The notes under the pieces: generated by a model
What the model was told of the DNA's origin: nothing
Database searches by the model: none
Seen by the model: only the letters and a program-made list of their open reading frames with translations
Shown: positions 18,052 to 25,876 of the stretch, piece after piece
How the letters are laid out: each line of letters opens with the position of its first letter
Position numbering within the stretch: the first letter of the stretch is position 1
Assembly: GCA_003427395.1 (NCBI GenBank)
Contig: BFEA01000047.1
Location: 2,173,581 to 2,199,456, forward strand
Direction: 5' to 3'
DNA length: 25,876 bases
Source of the DNA: Chara braunii
Lineage: Eukaryota; Streptophyta; Charophyceae; Charales; Characeae
Made by a program: the position numbers and the translations under genes

Positions 18052-18341
18052 TTATACTTGTCTTCACCCTCTCATACACAATTGATTGTTGAGATTTTTT
18101 CTGTTTAGCGTCGATTTGTTTTTCTGTTTAGTAATTTCTTGATTTACTGTCGTAAGTGATCTTGTTGATTTTTTATATCCCTTAATAGGATTAAGTACGA
18201 TTTTGAAAGGAGTTTCTCATAACTTTTCAATACGGGCCAATTGTCTTCGCCCTCTCACATACAATTGATTGACGAGATGTTCTACTGTTTAGCGGCGATT
18301 TTTTCTAATCAGTAATTTCTTGATTTACTGTCTAAGCGATT
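18020..18341. repeat. Tandem duplication, period about 168 bp
   Basis: AGGATGTTAAGTATGATTTT (18020) and AGGATTAAGTACGATTTT (18187) start two units. Both contain TGAAAGGAGTTTCTYATA, CCCTCTCAYACAATTGATTG, CTGTTTAGCGKCGATTT and AGTAATTTCTTGATTTACTG. They differ by several indels and substitutions, so the duplication is moderately old. Confidence 0.9.
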
Positions 18342-18456
18342 CCGAACCTTGGGGTTCTGGAAATCAGAGTCGTAAGTCCTCTTGGACATCAAAATTGATT
18401 CCCTAGTTTGGTTCCCTATTTGGATTTTCAAATCTTATTAAATCTTATTTTCAATC

Positions 18457-18690
18457 TTTTTTTTTTTTTTTGGAAAGGCCCTTGTGCAAGACCTCTATCC
18501 TGGTGGTGGTAAGAGAACCACCGGGATTGAGGCTTTGCCTAGCGGGCCGCTCCATCTATTGGTGGGGAGCAACACCTGCTGGAAACCGGGTCCAGCGTCC
18601 CAAGAATACATCTTTGCCACACAGTACATCAATGAGAGTGACGCCAAAGTGCTGGAAACCGGGTCCAGCGTCCCATATCCACTCTACTCT
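18457..18690 (-). mobile_element. Box SINE, minus strand, two boxes and A-tail
   Basis: On the minus strand the order is box (complement of 18651-18675), spacer, box plus Z-block (complement of 18549-18603: GGGACGCTGGACCCGGTTTC, then CAGCAGGTGTTGCTCCCCAC and CAATAGATGGAGC), then TCTCTTACCACCACCAGGAT, AGAGGTCTTGCACAAGGGCC and a 15-base A-tail (T-run 18457-18471 on +). It is the copy with the most complete 3' end and is the reference for the family. Box spacing here is 72 bp, not 47. In the opposite direction a frame reading SIYWWGATPAGNRVQRP is open, and the 13752 copy reads almost the same (SIYWWGAAPAGNRVQCP). With the A-tail on the other side this is taken as incidental. Confidence 0.8.
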
Positions 18691-18904
18691 TCCACACCTA
18701 GCCTGCAGCAGGGTCGGGTATTGGGGGGGGGGGCACCGGGGGGCACCGGTGGAGTCTCCCTCCATCCCCTAGCCTCTGCCATCCACCCACTATCCTCATG
18801 GCGCCCATTGAAGCAACAGAAAACAGGCTGCAGTGAAATCAACTGAGATCAGCTGAAATATTTTTGAGAAATACTGAAGAGTACTGAAATTTCTGAGAAT
18901 TGTG

Positions 18905-18945
18905 TGGGGAGCCTCACCTGCTGGGAACCGGGCCCAGCGTCCCAT
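18905..18945 (-). mobile_element. Box SINE fragment (core box only)
   Basis: Complement of GTGGGGAGCCTCACCTGCTG then GGAACCGGGCCCAGCGTCCC. The CTGGG...CCCAG pairing of the hairpin is kept although two bases changed (GCTGGA/TCCAGC to GCTGGG/CCCAGC), that is, both sides of one pair. No tail or Z-block is left. Confidence 0.7.
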
Positions 18946-19099
18946 GAAGGTTATGTTTAAAAAACTGGAGTGCTATAAAGGTAGAAAAGGAAAGACTGAA
19001 AAGAACTGAAGTGAGCTACCCAACAGCTGCAATTATGTTGTATCCTACTAATTTCTCTACACAGCACCTCGTTGGATAACTCTAGATAACTCTAAGACT

Positions 19100-19513
19100 C
19101 TAAGTCCCCACATATTCCTCCAGTGCCAGCGGGTGGGGGGGGAAGGGATCACCGAAATCCTGTGCGGGTCTCAACTGCTCGCTAAGATCCACCTTGGTCC
19201 AGTCCTTGAAATGAAGATGATAGTCTCTTCCCAGGCCTTCCTCTTGTCCATCTCCTTGTCCTTCGTTCTGCTGGTCCAACCTGTCTCCTATCGAACTCAC
19301 CTTCGCGACCCAGCCCTCCCTCTCCCCTCCCAGCCAGCTTTCACAGAACCGGGAAATACTGTTCTTAATGTCCCTTATGTTGTGCATATGACCCAAATTT
19401 TCCTTGACTCCCTGCCATTGTGCCGCGATCTCATGCTTGAAGAGCAGCCTTCTGTGACTTCCCCTTCCTCCACCCATGCCCCCTCTAATTCCAGGATGCA
19501 TCTTCGCCACCAT
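19100..19513 (-). CDS. Unrecognised 137-codon ORF, hydrophilic (hypothetical)
   Basis: A genuine ATG at 19513 opens a frame to TAG at 19100. It starts with a Gly/Arg-rich segment (MHPGIRGGMGGGRGSHRR), followed by a mixed, probably helical part (HEIAAQWQGVKENLGHMHNI, RDIKNSISRFCESWLGGERE), then QQNEGQGDGQEEGLGRD and an acidic/Pro end. Composition is that of a real soluble protein rather than a shadow frame. The + strand is also open here (19133-19516), but it gives a Ser/Leu/Pro-rich peptide. It sits on the same strand and directly 3' of the LINE fragment, so it could be a captured exon, a remnant of another element, or an internal exon. No family was recognised. A GTGAGT inside the frame (about 19293-19298) is a possible splice donor. 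Confidence 0.33.
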   Translation of the reverse strand: MVAKMHPGIRGGMGGGRGSHRRLLFKHEIAAQWQGVKENLGHMHNIRDIKNSISRFCESWLGGEREGWVAKVSSIGDRLDQQNEGQGDGQEEGLGRDYHLHFKDWTKVDLSEQLRPAQDFGDPFPPHPLALEEYVGT

Positions 19514-19587
19514 TAGAGGGCAATCCGCAGGAAACCAACATATGTCTGTGTAGGATCCTCAGAGACTTTACGTGGAACTACTACTAA

Positions 19588-20940
19588 TTAATAATATAAA
19601 AGAAAAACCAATGACTTATGAGTATACGTCCGATAGATACCTTTGTTTATATGTAGTGTTGTATTATTATAGTAAACCCAGGTAAGAGTCACTCTAGTAC
19701 GCCTGCCCAAAGAGTACATATTTGCTACAAAGGCGTTGTCGCGAAAAGGGGGGTAGTGTCCTAGCAGGATTGCCCTCCATTCCCATGGCCATAATGAGCC
19801 TGGAACGATCTGCTGCCAGATCCTATCCCACCATCTCCATAACGAGACCGCTGCAGGGCACTGTAGGAAAATGTGCTCAATCGTCTCAGGGCGTTTTTTT
19901 CCAGGGAAGTTTTGGCGGCAACCCCGGCACCAGGGAAGCGCCCTTCCTTGCTGTTCGAGTTGTGTATGATCGATCAGCCAGTCATTGGTCGGTAGGCAGC
20001 GATGAGTAATTTGCCATTGAAGGGCGGAGATCTTCGCTGACCTTTTCTGATACTCGTTGAACCCTTGGATAGATTTGAGTGTGCTTCGATCTACATTTAT
20101 ATGGCGTTGCCATATGTCCGCCACCACCTCTTTTAGCCCACGCTTGGGCCTCAGCATTCGGTAGACGGACTTCGTTTTTAGGGTGGCTAAATGGACTGTT
20201 CCCCCCCCCCCCCTTCCTCTCCCTGACCTGCCGTTCCATGACCATCGCCATTCTTGGGGATCAAGGGGGAGATTCTCGATTGGGCTCGTTGGACGATACA
20301 CTCTCCAGTCTTTCCCTTCTACGATTACCGGGATGCGATAGACTTCTGATTTTTCTTTCCCGATGAAAGGTTGTCTGCTTTCTTGCAGCCGCCCTGTTTC
20401 TGTGATGGCATAGCATTCAATGAGGACTTGTGCTCGGTGCACTATGTGTACCCGGCCTATTTGTGTTTTGTGGCCAGGTAGCCCCACCCAATCATCTTCT
20501 TCCAACGTTGGGCCTTTCGTCAGTCTCGTGTACCATTGGATGGGGAAACTTTCAATGAGTTCTTCCATTGTGGACTCGCGTGAGTGCCAGTAGCGCATGC
20601 AACTTTTCATTCTTTCTGCACTCTTCCATTCTCCGCTTTCCTCATCCCAAAGGTCCCCCACCCTGAGTACCCCATGTTTCACCCAATTTTTTCATGGGGC
20701 ATCTGAGTTGTTTCTTACCTGGCCAAGAGGATCGAAGATTAATCTGTTTCCGAACAGCGGTTGCCTGATTATCTCTTCCCATCTGTCCGGGGCGGGGCGA
20801 TCGGGGAGTGAGAGCTTTCTCCACGTGCGCAGGAGACGTATCCAATGTTCCTCTACGGGGTCCCCATTCGAGTATTTCCTGGGGAGTCTCCAGTATCTGT
20901 CCTCGAGCCATATTAGGGGGGGAAGGGGGGGAAGATCGTA
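19588..20940 (-). pseudogene. 5'-truncated LINE (non-LTR retrotransposon) pol fragment, zf-RVT C-terminus
   Basis: On the minus strand coding text begins abruptly near 20940 (PLIWLEDRYWRLPRKYSNGD), hits an in-frame TGA at 20692-20694, then runs 364 codons to 19588. The C-terminal part has the plant LINE zinc-binding RT (zf-RVT) pattern: SALQWQITHRCLPTNDWLI, then a C-x2-C-x14-H-x4-C cluster (Cys252, Cys255, His270 and Cys275 of the 364) and AAVSLWRWWDRIW. This region follows the reverse transcriptase in L1-clade and related plant LINE proteins, and it packages or positions template RNA. Endonuclease and RT domains are absent, as is usual for 5'-truncated insertions. A 14-C run (about 20200) encodes GRGGGG and may be slippage. 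The last ~25 residues are AT-rich and are probably read-through past the element. No A-tail was found. Confidence 0.85.
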
Positions 20941-20954
20941 AGCTTCTTATCCGT

Positions 20955-21300
20955 GTCAACCCCAATCCCCACCACGTCAGCATGCAACCTCTCTCCTTTC
21001 CGACTGATGCTCTCTGCCTGCCTTCATCATTGTCGCTGTCACCATTGTTGTTGCCTTCGTCGTTGTTGTTGTTGTTGTCATCCCCAATCCCCACCTCGTC
21101 CGCTTACGGCATCTCTCCCATCATGCTGATGATGCTCTGAGATGCGCCGCTCTCAACCCTGCCGCTGCCAAGGACAACCCCAGTCCCCTGTACGTCCGCG
21201 CACGACATCTCACCCCTCCCGCTGATGATAAACTCAGATGAGTGGACATGGTTCTCCACCCCGCCGCTGCCCTGGTCGTCGCAACCATTATTATTGTTGT
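20955..21300. repeat. Three-unit tandem repeat (periods 121 and 96 bp)
   Basis: GTCAACCCCAATCCCCACCA (20955), GTCATCCCCAATCCCCACCT (21077) and GACAACCCCAGTCCCCTGTA (21173) each continue with CGTCMGC, an ATCTC-like block and CTGATGATR...CTCWGATG. Units end in GTT/GTC-rich sequence of varying length, so the TTG microsatellite belongs to the repeat unit. On the minus strand the units give acidic, Asn/Asp-rich peptides with a repeated EM..AD..G pattern. Confidence 0.8.
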
Positions 21301-21512
21301 TGTTGTTGTTGTTTGCCCCGTTATTGTCGTGGTTATCACTGTCGCCGTCGTCGTTGTTTTTTTTGTTATTGTTGTTGTTATTGTTGTTGTTATTGTTGTT
21401 ATTATTGTTGTTGTTATTGTTGTTGTTATTGTTGTTGTTGTTGTTGTTATTTTTATTGTTGGTGTCGTTGATGCCAATGTTATTGATATTGTTGTTGTTG
21501 TTGTTGCCCTTG
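21287..21512. repeat. (TTG/TTA)n trinucleotide microsatellite
   Basis: GTT and ATT triplets dominate 21287-21313, 21354-21462 and 21488-21512. On the minus strand they read as AAC/AAT, so one frame gives runs of more than 25 Asn, interrupted by Lys, Asp and Ser. The other frames give Thr/Ile or Gln runs. A shorter (GTT)n block is at about 21048-21078. If transcribed as coding, this would be a poly-Asn tract, but frame continuity to the ORFs on either side is broken. Confidence 0.95.
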
Positions 21513-21630
21513 GTGTTGTCGCCGCAATAATCGTGCAATTATTTTCGCTGCGATTATCTTCACCTTCATCCAATCCGCCCTCCACGCAGTCATCCATGTC
21601 GCCCTTGTCACCCATCTCTCTCGTTCCCTG

Positions 21631-22078
21631 TTAAGCCTCTAGCTGGTTGTGAAGATTGCAGCCCATTGTAAAGAGGGCATTACAAACACGCATCCTATCA
21701 TTCGCCCTTCTCCAGTCGATGTAAGCCTCAAGTCGGGGAATCGGCCCCTCCTCGAGCTCCCACATGATGTCTAGCATCTCCTTGATCCTTTCTGCTAACC
21801 ACTGCTCCATAGAGATCGCCACCCCATCAATCTCCGCCCCCTCCTGCCGCATCATGATCATCGCCACTATCGTTTGCAGTTGGTTGCATCCCTCGTTCAG
21901 TGTCATAAGCCATTTCTTCGCTCGATGTTGTAACTCCCCCACCGAATCCATCTCTCGCCCAACTAATTGCGCCACTCACATGGTTCCACTTATCATTCCA
22001 TGGTTGGCGCTCCCCCTGTACACGTGTCGTGGGACGTCCCCGTCTCCAAACAATAGGTGCCACGTGACAAAACACCAC
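21631..22078 (-). pseudogene. Unrecognised helical ORF with one in-frame TGA
   Basis: On the minus strand the frame is open from about 22078 to TAA at 21631 except for TGA at 21976-21978. Upstream of the stop it reads LLFGDGDVPRHVYRGSANHG, downstream VAQLVGREMDSVGELQHRAK, then a strongly helical Met/Leu/Glu-rich part (SMEQWLAERIKEMLDIMWEL, RLEAYIDWRRANDRM) ending HNQLEA. The TGA lies in ATGTGAGTGG, which contains a GTGAGT splice-donor consensus. It could therefore be a stop in a decayed gene or an exon edge. The length is about 114 codons after the stop. No domain was recognised. Downstream on the same strand, 21615 opens with acidic MGDKGDMDDCVEGGLDEGED and runs into the Asn-codon microsatellite. 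Confidence 0.35.
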
Positions 22079-22387
22079 TAGCACCTACCGGGCACGTGCG
22101 CAAGCCCAGTAGTCGGGGAGCTATTCTCCCCAAGCACTGGTCGAGTTGGGGCAATTGGGCCTCACTGGTCGACCGACTACAGGGCACTAGCACTAACACA
22201 GTCCTCCCCACCCATTGTCTCTGTATTTGAAAAAGGATGACACGTCAATCAATCTTGACTCTTCGTTTCTGCAGTTTTCGAGAAAAAAAAATATATATTG
22301 TACTTTTACGTAGGATTTACGCTCGCCATAGCGAACGCGCTCAAAATTATTTTTCCTTCAGGTTCTTCGCCTTTCGGAAACAGCGGT

Positions 22388-22942
22388 GTCGAGCACATCG
22401 GTTCTCGCCTATCTCGCGAAGGGCATAAGCCCTCCCCGCAATGTCACGAAGAAGCAAAAACAAAGCTAGAGACAATTTGGGGACAACGCATAAATAATCC
22501 CGCGAACCGTCGAGTCGGGCGTGGTCGCGTCGTCCCTTCGTCACTCTAGCCGGGTGCGCCAACCATACTTCCCGCGGTTTCTTACGACAGGATAGGTTCC
22601 TGCGGGGTACAACTTACCTTTCCTAAGCGATTGTCACCACCCTTAGGGGCGTATCCCTATCGTGCTATTGAGCCACATGCGAAAAAAATTTAAATGCAAT
22701 TGTAGAGGTAGGTCAGTCGAGGACCTTTGTTCGTTTCACTGCAGTATAAGAAACACTTGGACCCGAACGTCGTTCGTTCCTTAGGGCACTGATCTCCTAA
22801 GTACAAAGCGCACACTGGTCGACAAGGACAGTCTCAACCAAGTGTGAAATCTCCAACTTAATCCTAGTTACTTTAGACACTAGTCAAAAGAAAATTATAA
22901 CAACCACACATAATTACATAAAAAAACTTGATCGTAGTCAAC
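22388..22942. repeat. Dispersed ~560 bp repeat, copy 2 (LTR-like, diverged)
   Basis: Same orientation and block order as 3311-3880. It begins within a few bases of the 3' end of the decayed ORF on the minus strand (22957), as an LTR would follow the last ORF of a retrotransposon. On the minus strand the first part is AT-rich (TGTAATTATGTGTGGTTGTT), and further on comes GGTTGGCGCACCCGGCTAGA, a possible primer-binding-site-like block. No terminal dinucleotides or duplication could be fixed. Confidence 0.8.
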
Positions 22943-22956
22943 AAAAATATCTCCAA

Positions 22957-23490
22957 TCAGTTACGATAACTGAAAGAGTTCGAATCATCATATGATACAT
23001 CAAATAACACAAGATCGAAATAAAAACCCAACCACCTCGGGTCGAACTTAATAAGTAAAGTACTATATTGATCCGTCAACGAGGAGTTGGCTCCGACAAT
23101 AACCTCGATGCAGCCGAAAGATAGTCCGTTTGTCTCAGTTTTGACTTGATGAGACGTGTTGCCAAAGTCATTCGTTCCACCTACAACCGACTTAAGATTA
23201 GGTACGCACACATCTGTCTCCATCCGTTTTAGGCTTCTTTCATGACAGACTGCTTTGCGAATGATAATTGATGAAGTGCGTTACTTGAAGTGTTACATAT
23301 CCTGCTTTCTAGGAAGTGGTCTGGGATACTCCTCATCGTCCGAGCACAAGACTTAGATCTCAAAAGTTGGGTCGTCTCCACCGAATCGGCAAAGTACCCC
23401 CTCGTAGAACGGTCCACTCAGGGTCGATAATTGGGCCGGCTCGTAAAGCAACGAGCCTCCGCCCTGAAATGCTTTATAAAACGAAAACAT
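22957..23490 (-). pseudogene. 178-codon decayed ORF with three in-frame TAA stops, unrecognised
   Basis: On the minus strand an ATG at 23490 starts a frame that reads as ordered protein to TGA at 22957 apart from three TAA codons: 23355-23357, 23292-23294 and 23280-23282. Text on both sides of each stop keeps its character: MFSFYKAFQGGGSLLYEPAQ, SGPFYEGVLCRFGGDDPTFE, VLCSDDEEYPRPLPRKQD, then, after an ATG at 23223, METDVCVPNLKSVVGGTNDF and LIKFDPRWLGFYFDLVLFDV. The part after 23223 is a clean 88-codon ORF by itself. The family was not recognised. It abuts the LTR-like repeat copy 2, so a decayed retroelement ORF is one explanation. Nucleotide composition is more AT-rich than the left half of the window. 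Confidence 0.45.
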
Positions 23491-23715
23491 GTCCACTGCG
23501 AATAAATTTCAATCGTTCTTTTTTTTCCTAAGCTTGGAGTAACTTAGACAAAAAAGTAAGAAGAAATAGAGAATGAGAATCACTTGGACAAATATAGAAA
23601 AATAAGATAATCCGGGATAGAATAGGCAGACCTCGAGAAAAAAACTAAGTTTAATTATCTTCATTTCTTATTATATTGTCAAGTTTTTTTTACTGTACCC
23701 GTTGAAATTATTCAT

Positions 23716-23880
23716 TTGAAAATACAAGTGTTTTTAACATGTGGACCGACGAAAAATAGAAACATAATAATTGAAAATACAAGTGTTTTTAACATGTGGA
23801 CCGACGAAAAGTAGAAACATAATAATTGAAAATACAAGTGTTTTTAACATGTGGACCGACGAAAAGTAGAAACATAATAA
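23716..23880. repeat. 55 bp tandem repeat, three copies, nearly identical
   Basis: TTGAAAATACAAGTGTTTTT starts at 23716, 23771 and 23826, and each unit continues AACATGTGGACCGACGAAAA, RTAGAAACATAATAA. The only difference seen between units is one A/G position, so the amplification is recent. It lies in AT-rich sequence. Confidence 0.97.
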
Positions 23881-25009
23881 TCATTTTCCTTTTCTCCAAT
23901 ATGCAAAATCAATCTCATTTTCAAACATCTTTTCTTACCCACTTGCATTTAAAGAAAAATAAACAGGTTTAAAGGAAATCAATGCAACCCATACCCAAGT
24001 CAGACCTTCTTATTCACATGTACAACTCACACAACTTTCCTCTACCTTTTCTTTTGAACATTCAAAACAAACACGGTTAAGCAAAGTGTGGGTTTACACT
24101 CGTGTGAAGAGAAATCTGAGTCAATCAACTGACCTTGAGTGAAGTTTGGATCGACTTACTTAAGGAAGCCAAGTAATATCCCAATTGGAAAAGATGTCGA
24201 CGAAGAATCTTGAAGGAGGGTGAGAGGTCGGGTGATTTCCCTTCCCAAAAAGGAAAAAGGTTCGTGGAGGAAAAGACATTGATCGTTCTTCCAGGAGCAA
24301 TAATACAAGGGTCGGTGTCATTATTCGACTCGCAAGCGCAGAGCAGACCTGGAGAGATTTTCATGGATGTTCAGAAGAGTCAGGAGGAGCAGAAGGGTTG
24401 AGACAAAGTGAAGGGTAAAAAAAAAATACGAAGGCAGTGCTATTGAGAAAAAGGAAGAGACAAGAGAGGTGACGAGGTGAAGGACGAATCATGCAACGGA
24501 TCACTGGAAGGAATAGTTGAACCTAACTTCTCACGGCAGAACTGAGAAAGGACAGAGAGTAATAAGTTAACTCGAACATTTGTATGGGAAAGAGACAAAA
24601 CACTTCAAACAAGACCAGCGGGAGGAGCAAGAAGCAGGCAAACGAGAGGAGCAGCACCGATAAGGAGGACCGCCACAAAAGCAGTTTCCATCGACAAAGG
24701 TAATTTTCGAACCCCCACCACACTCGAACTTCAGGACAATCGAATCACCAACATCTCTCTAAAGAAGGCGACAAGAGTAGCAGCGGGTTTACATCAACGA
24801 AAACGTACAAAAGAGAAACGTGGAGGAACTTGCCAAGATTAGGAGGGATTTATAAAAGGCGGAAATCGAGTACGGCGCAGGCCGAATCGGGATGAGGAAA
24901 TAGCTTGTAGTTGACTTACTACAGGCAACCGGTTCTTTATGAGTGGAAACACAAAAGGCGAAGGAGTGGAAAATACAGAATAGATAATAGCTTACATAGA
25001 TTAACCAAC
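23881..25009. other. AT-rich to A/G-rich spacer, no supported gene
   Basis: There are short frames on both strands (24125-24364 minus, 24210-24401 plus) without recognisable features. TATAAAAG at 24851-24858 matches a TATA-box core, but the first ATGs downstream (24892, 24939) open only 3-14 codons. A promoter is therefore possible but unsupported. Confidence 0.45.
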
Positions 25010-25600
25010 TACGCTCCCCACATCACCTGCCCCAACCTTACGCACAGACCTCAACACTATCAACAAACACTACCCCTCCCCACCACCCCTGCTCAACCTA
25101 TCATTCCCCGAACCTCGAAACATCTCCCCACACAAGCCCTCTTCATCCCTACCCTCCCCGGCTCCCTACCCCAACTTCCTACACCGACTCTCTCCCCTTC
25201 CATCCCACACACCTTTCTCTATCCGACTACCCCCGACCCTCAGCACCCCGAGCCTAACTTCCTACCCTAACTCCCCACACCCAAACTCCTCGCCCAAATT
25301 ACCCCTCACCATCGCCGACATTCCCCCCTTCCCCACACCACACAACTTTCTTCCCAACTCCGCCCCGGCCCTCTACGCCCTGACCACCACTCAAACTCAC
25401 CACCACGCCCCCCCCCCTCCTCCACACCCACTACTCTCCTCCCCCTCAACACCAATTTTACTGCTAATATTCGACCAATCATCCCACCAACTCTCCCCGC
25501 ACAAACATCTCCACCTTCTCCATACTCAACCGACCTTTCCCACACCAAACAATCCCCCCGCGCCATCATTCCACAACTCTCTACTTACCCTTTACTCTTC
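25010..25600 (+). other. G-depleted, C-rich tract (strong strand asymmetry)
   Basis: Over 25021-25560 the + strand has about 29 G in 540 bases by direct count, against a large excess of C (many CCCC and CACC words). Most of the G that remain are in CG or AG steps. Frames here read as Pro/Thr/Ser-rich (+) or Gly/Arg/Val-rich (minus, 25306-25569), as composition forces, and are not called genes. The minus strand is correspondingly G-rich with many GGG and GGGG runs. Confidence 0.85.
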
Positions 25601-25633
25601 TTAATATGGTTACATTATCTTCATTAATATTTA

Positions 25634-25658
25634 CTAGCTAAGTGTCCGCGGGGCGGAC
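25634..25658 (-). mobile_element. Possible Helitron-like 3' terminus (hairpin plus CTAG)
   Basis: On the minus strand GTCCGC-CCC-GCGGAC (25658-25644) is followed by ACTTAG and CTAG (25637-25634), then T. Helitron 3' ends are known for a GC-rich hairpin a few bases upstream of a terminal CTRR, inserted next to T. The layout fits, but the stem is short (6 bp) and the element would extend to the right, where only about 220 bp are in the window. Its 5' TC end cannot be tested. Confidence 0.3.
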
Positions 25659-25831
25659 GGTGCGGGCCATGCCTGCAGAAATAAGAAATGTAGTAGGCAA
25701 CCTGACATGGACCACTCGCATAAGCTGAGACGGACTTAAAAAACAAAAAGGAAGCACAACGTAATAAAGAATAGCCTAAAACTGGCTAAGAAGTTTGGGT
25801 TTTATGGATGAATAGCTTGGCAGTCCGGAAT

Positions 25832-25876
25832 GGGTGGGTGGGTGAATGCGTGGGAGGGGGGATGGGTCGGGGGTGG
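25832..25876 (+). repeat. G-quadruplex-forming motif
   Basis: GGGTGGGTGGGTG then GGGAGGGGGG, GGG and GGGGG within 45 bases, with loops of one to seven bases for the best set. This satisfies the usual G3+N1-7 pattern. It reaches the window end, so its full extent is unknown. Confidence 0.85.

Noticed and set aside
21121-21615. Asn/Thr-rich 140-164 codon frames on the minus strand
   Set aside because: Long only because AAC/AAT triplets contain no stops in any frame; kept as a microsatellite, not a gene.
3311-22942. A single giant LTR retrotransposon bounded by the two dispersed repeats
   Set aside because: No gag-pol in the expected order, copies too diverged, and the interior is full of unrelated elements on both strands.
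24851-24858. TATAAAAG as a promoter
   Set aside because: No start codon with a sustained frame follows; AT-rich surroundings make the motif likely by chance.
1-25876. CRISPR arrays, bacterial operons, integrons or prophage
   Set aside because: No regularly spaced repeats with unique spacers, ribosome-binding sites or phage genes; composition and repeat types are eukaryotic.

Overview
This looks like nuclear DNA of a eukaryote, in a gene-poor, repeat-rich stretch. No bacterial operon structure, rRNA, CRISPR array or full-length, clearly functional gene is visible. The signs are long (CT)n arrays, many A-tails, tRNA-derived SINE heads (Pol III A and B boxes), a 5'-truncated LINE with a plant-type zf-RVT domain, tandem repeats of many periods, two unresolved bases (9600, 9612), and decayed reading frames. 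The LINE C-terminus (C-x2-C ... H-x4-C) and the repeat load would fit a streptophyte plant or alga with a large genome. The species cannot be named from this sequence.

Layout. 1-3300: a (CT)n array, then pyrimidine-rich spacer with a 3-copy tandem repeat. 3311-3880: first copy of a ~560 bp dispersed repeat (second copy 22388-22942). 4341-4679: two candidate host-type exons on +. 5030-6100: SINE-derived DNA, including a minus-strand tRNA-headed SINE and a plus-strand A-tailed one. 6100-9360: mostly unrecognised, with one 188-codon minus ORF and a second (CT)n array. 10630-12440: an A-tailed retroposon and a cluster of GTGTGGCGAGCC modules in both orientations. 12650-13170: a SINE with probable target-site duplication and an internal 106 bp duplication. 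13280-18950: several copies of a short SINE-like family ('box SINE') carrying a conserved hairpin, two further tRNA-like SINE heads, a 42-bp-stem hairpin, several tandem repeats and a decayed minus-strand ORF. 19100-22080: a minus-strand block with a LINE 3' fragment, two unrecognised ORFs and an Asn-codon (AAC)n microsatellite. 22388-23490: dispersed repeat copy 2, directly abutting a 178-codon pseudogene with three in-frame TAA stops. 23716-23880: a 55 bp repeat in three nearly identical copies. 25010-25600: a strongly G-depleted tract. The end carries a Helitron-like terminus and a G-quadruplex motif.

No set of genes here can be shown to work together. The coherent story is repeated retroposition: tRNA-derived SINEs and related short elements propagated by LINE machinery, with secondary tandem amplification inside several of them. 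No known defence, toxin or biosynthetic system was recognised. The strongest leads for something undescribed are the hairpin-box SINE family, the 42 bp hairpin at 15304-15398, the bidirectional module cluster at 10901-12440, and the decayed ORF plus LTR-like repeat at 22388-23490.
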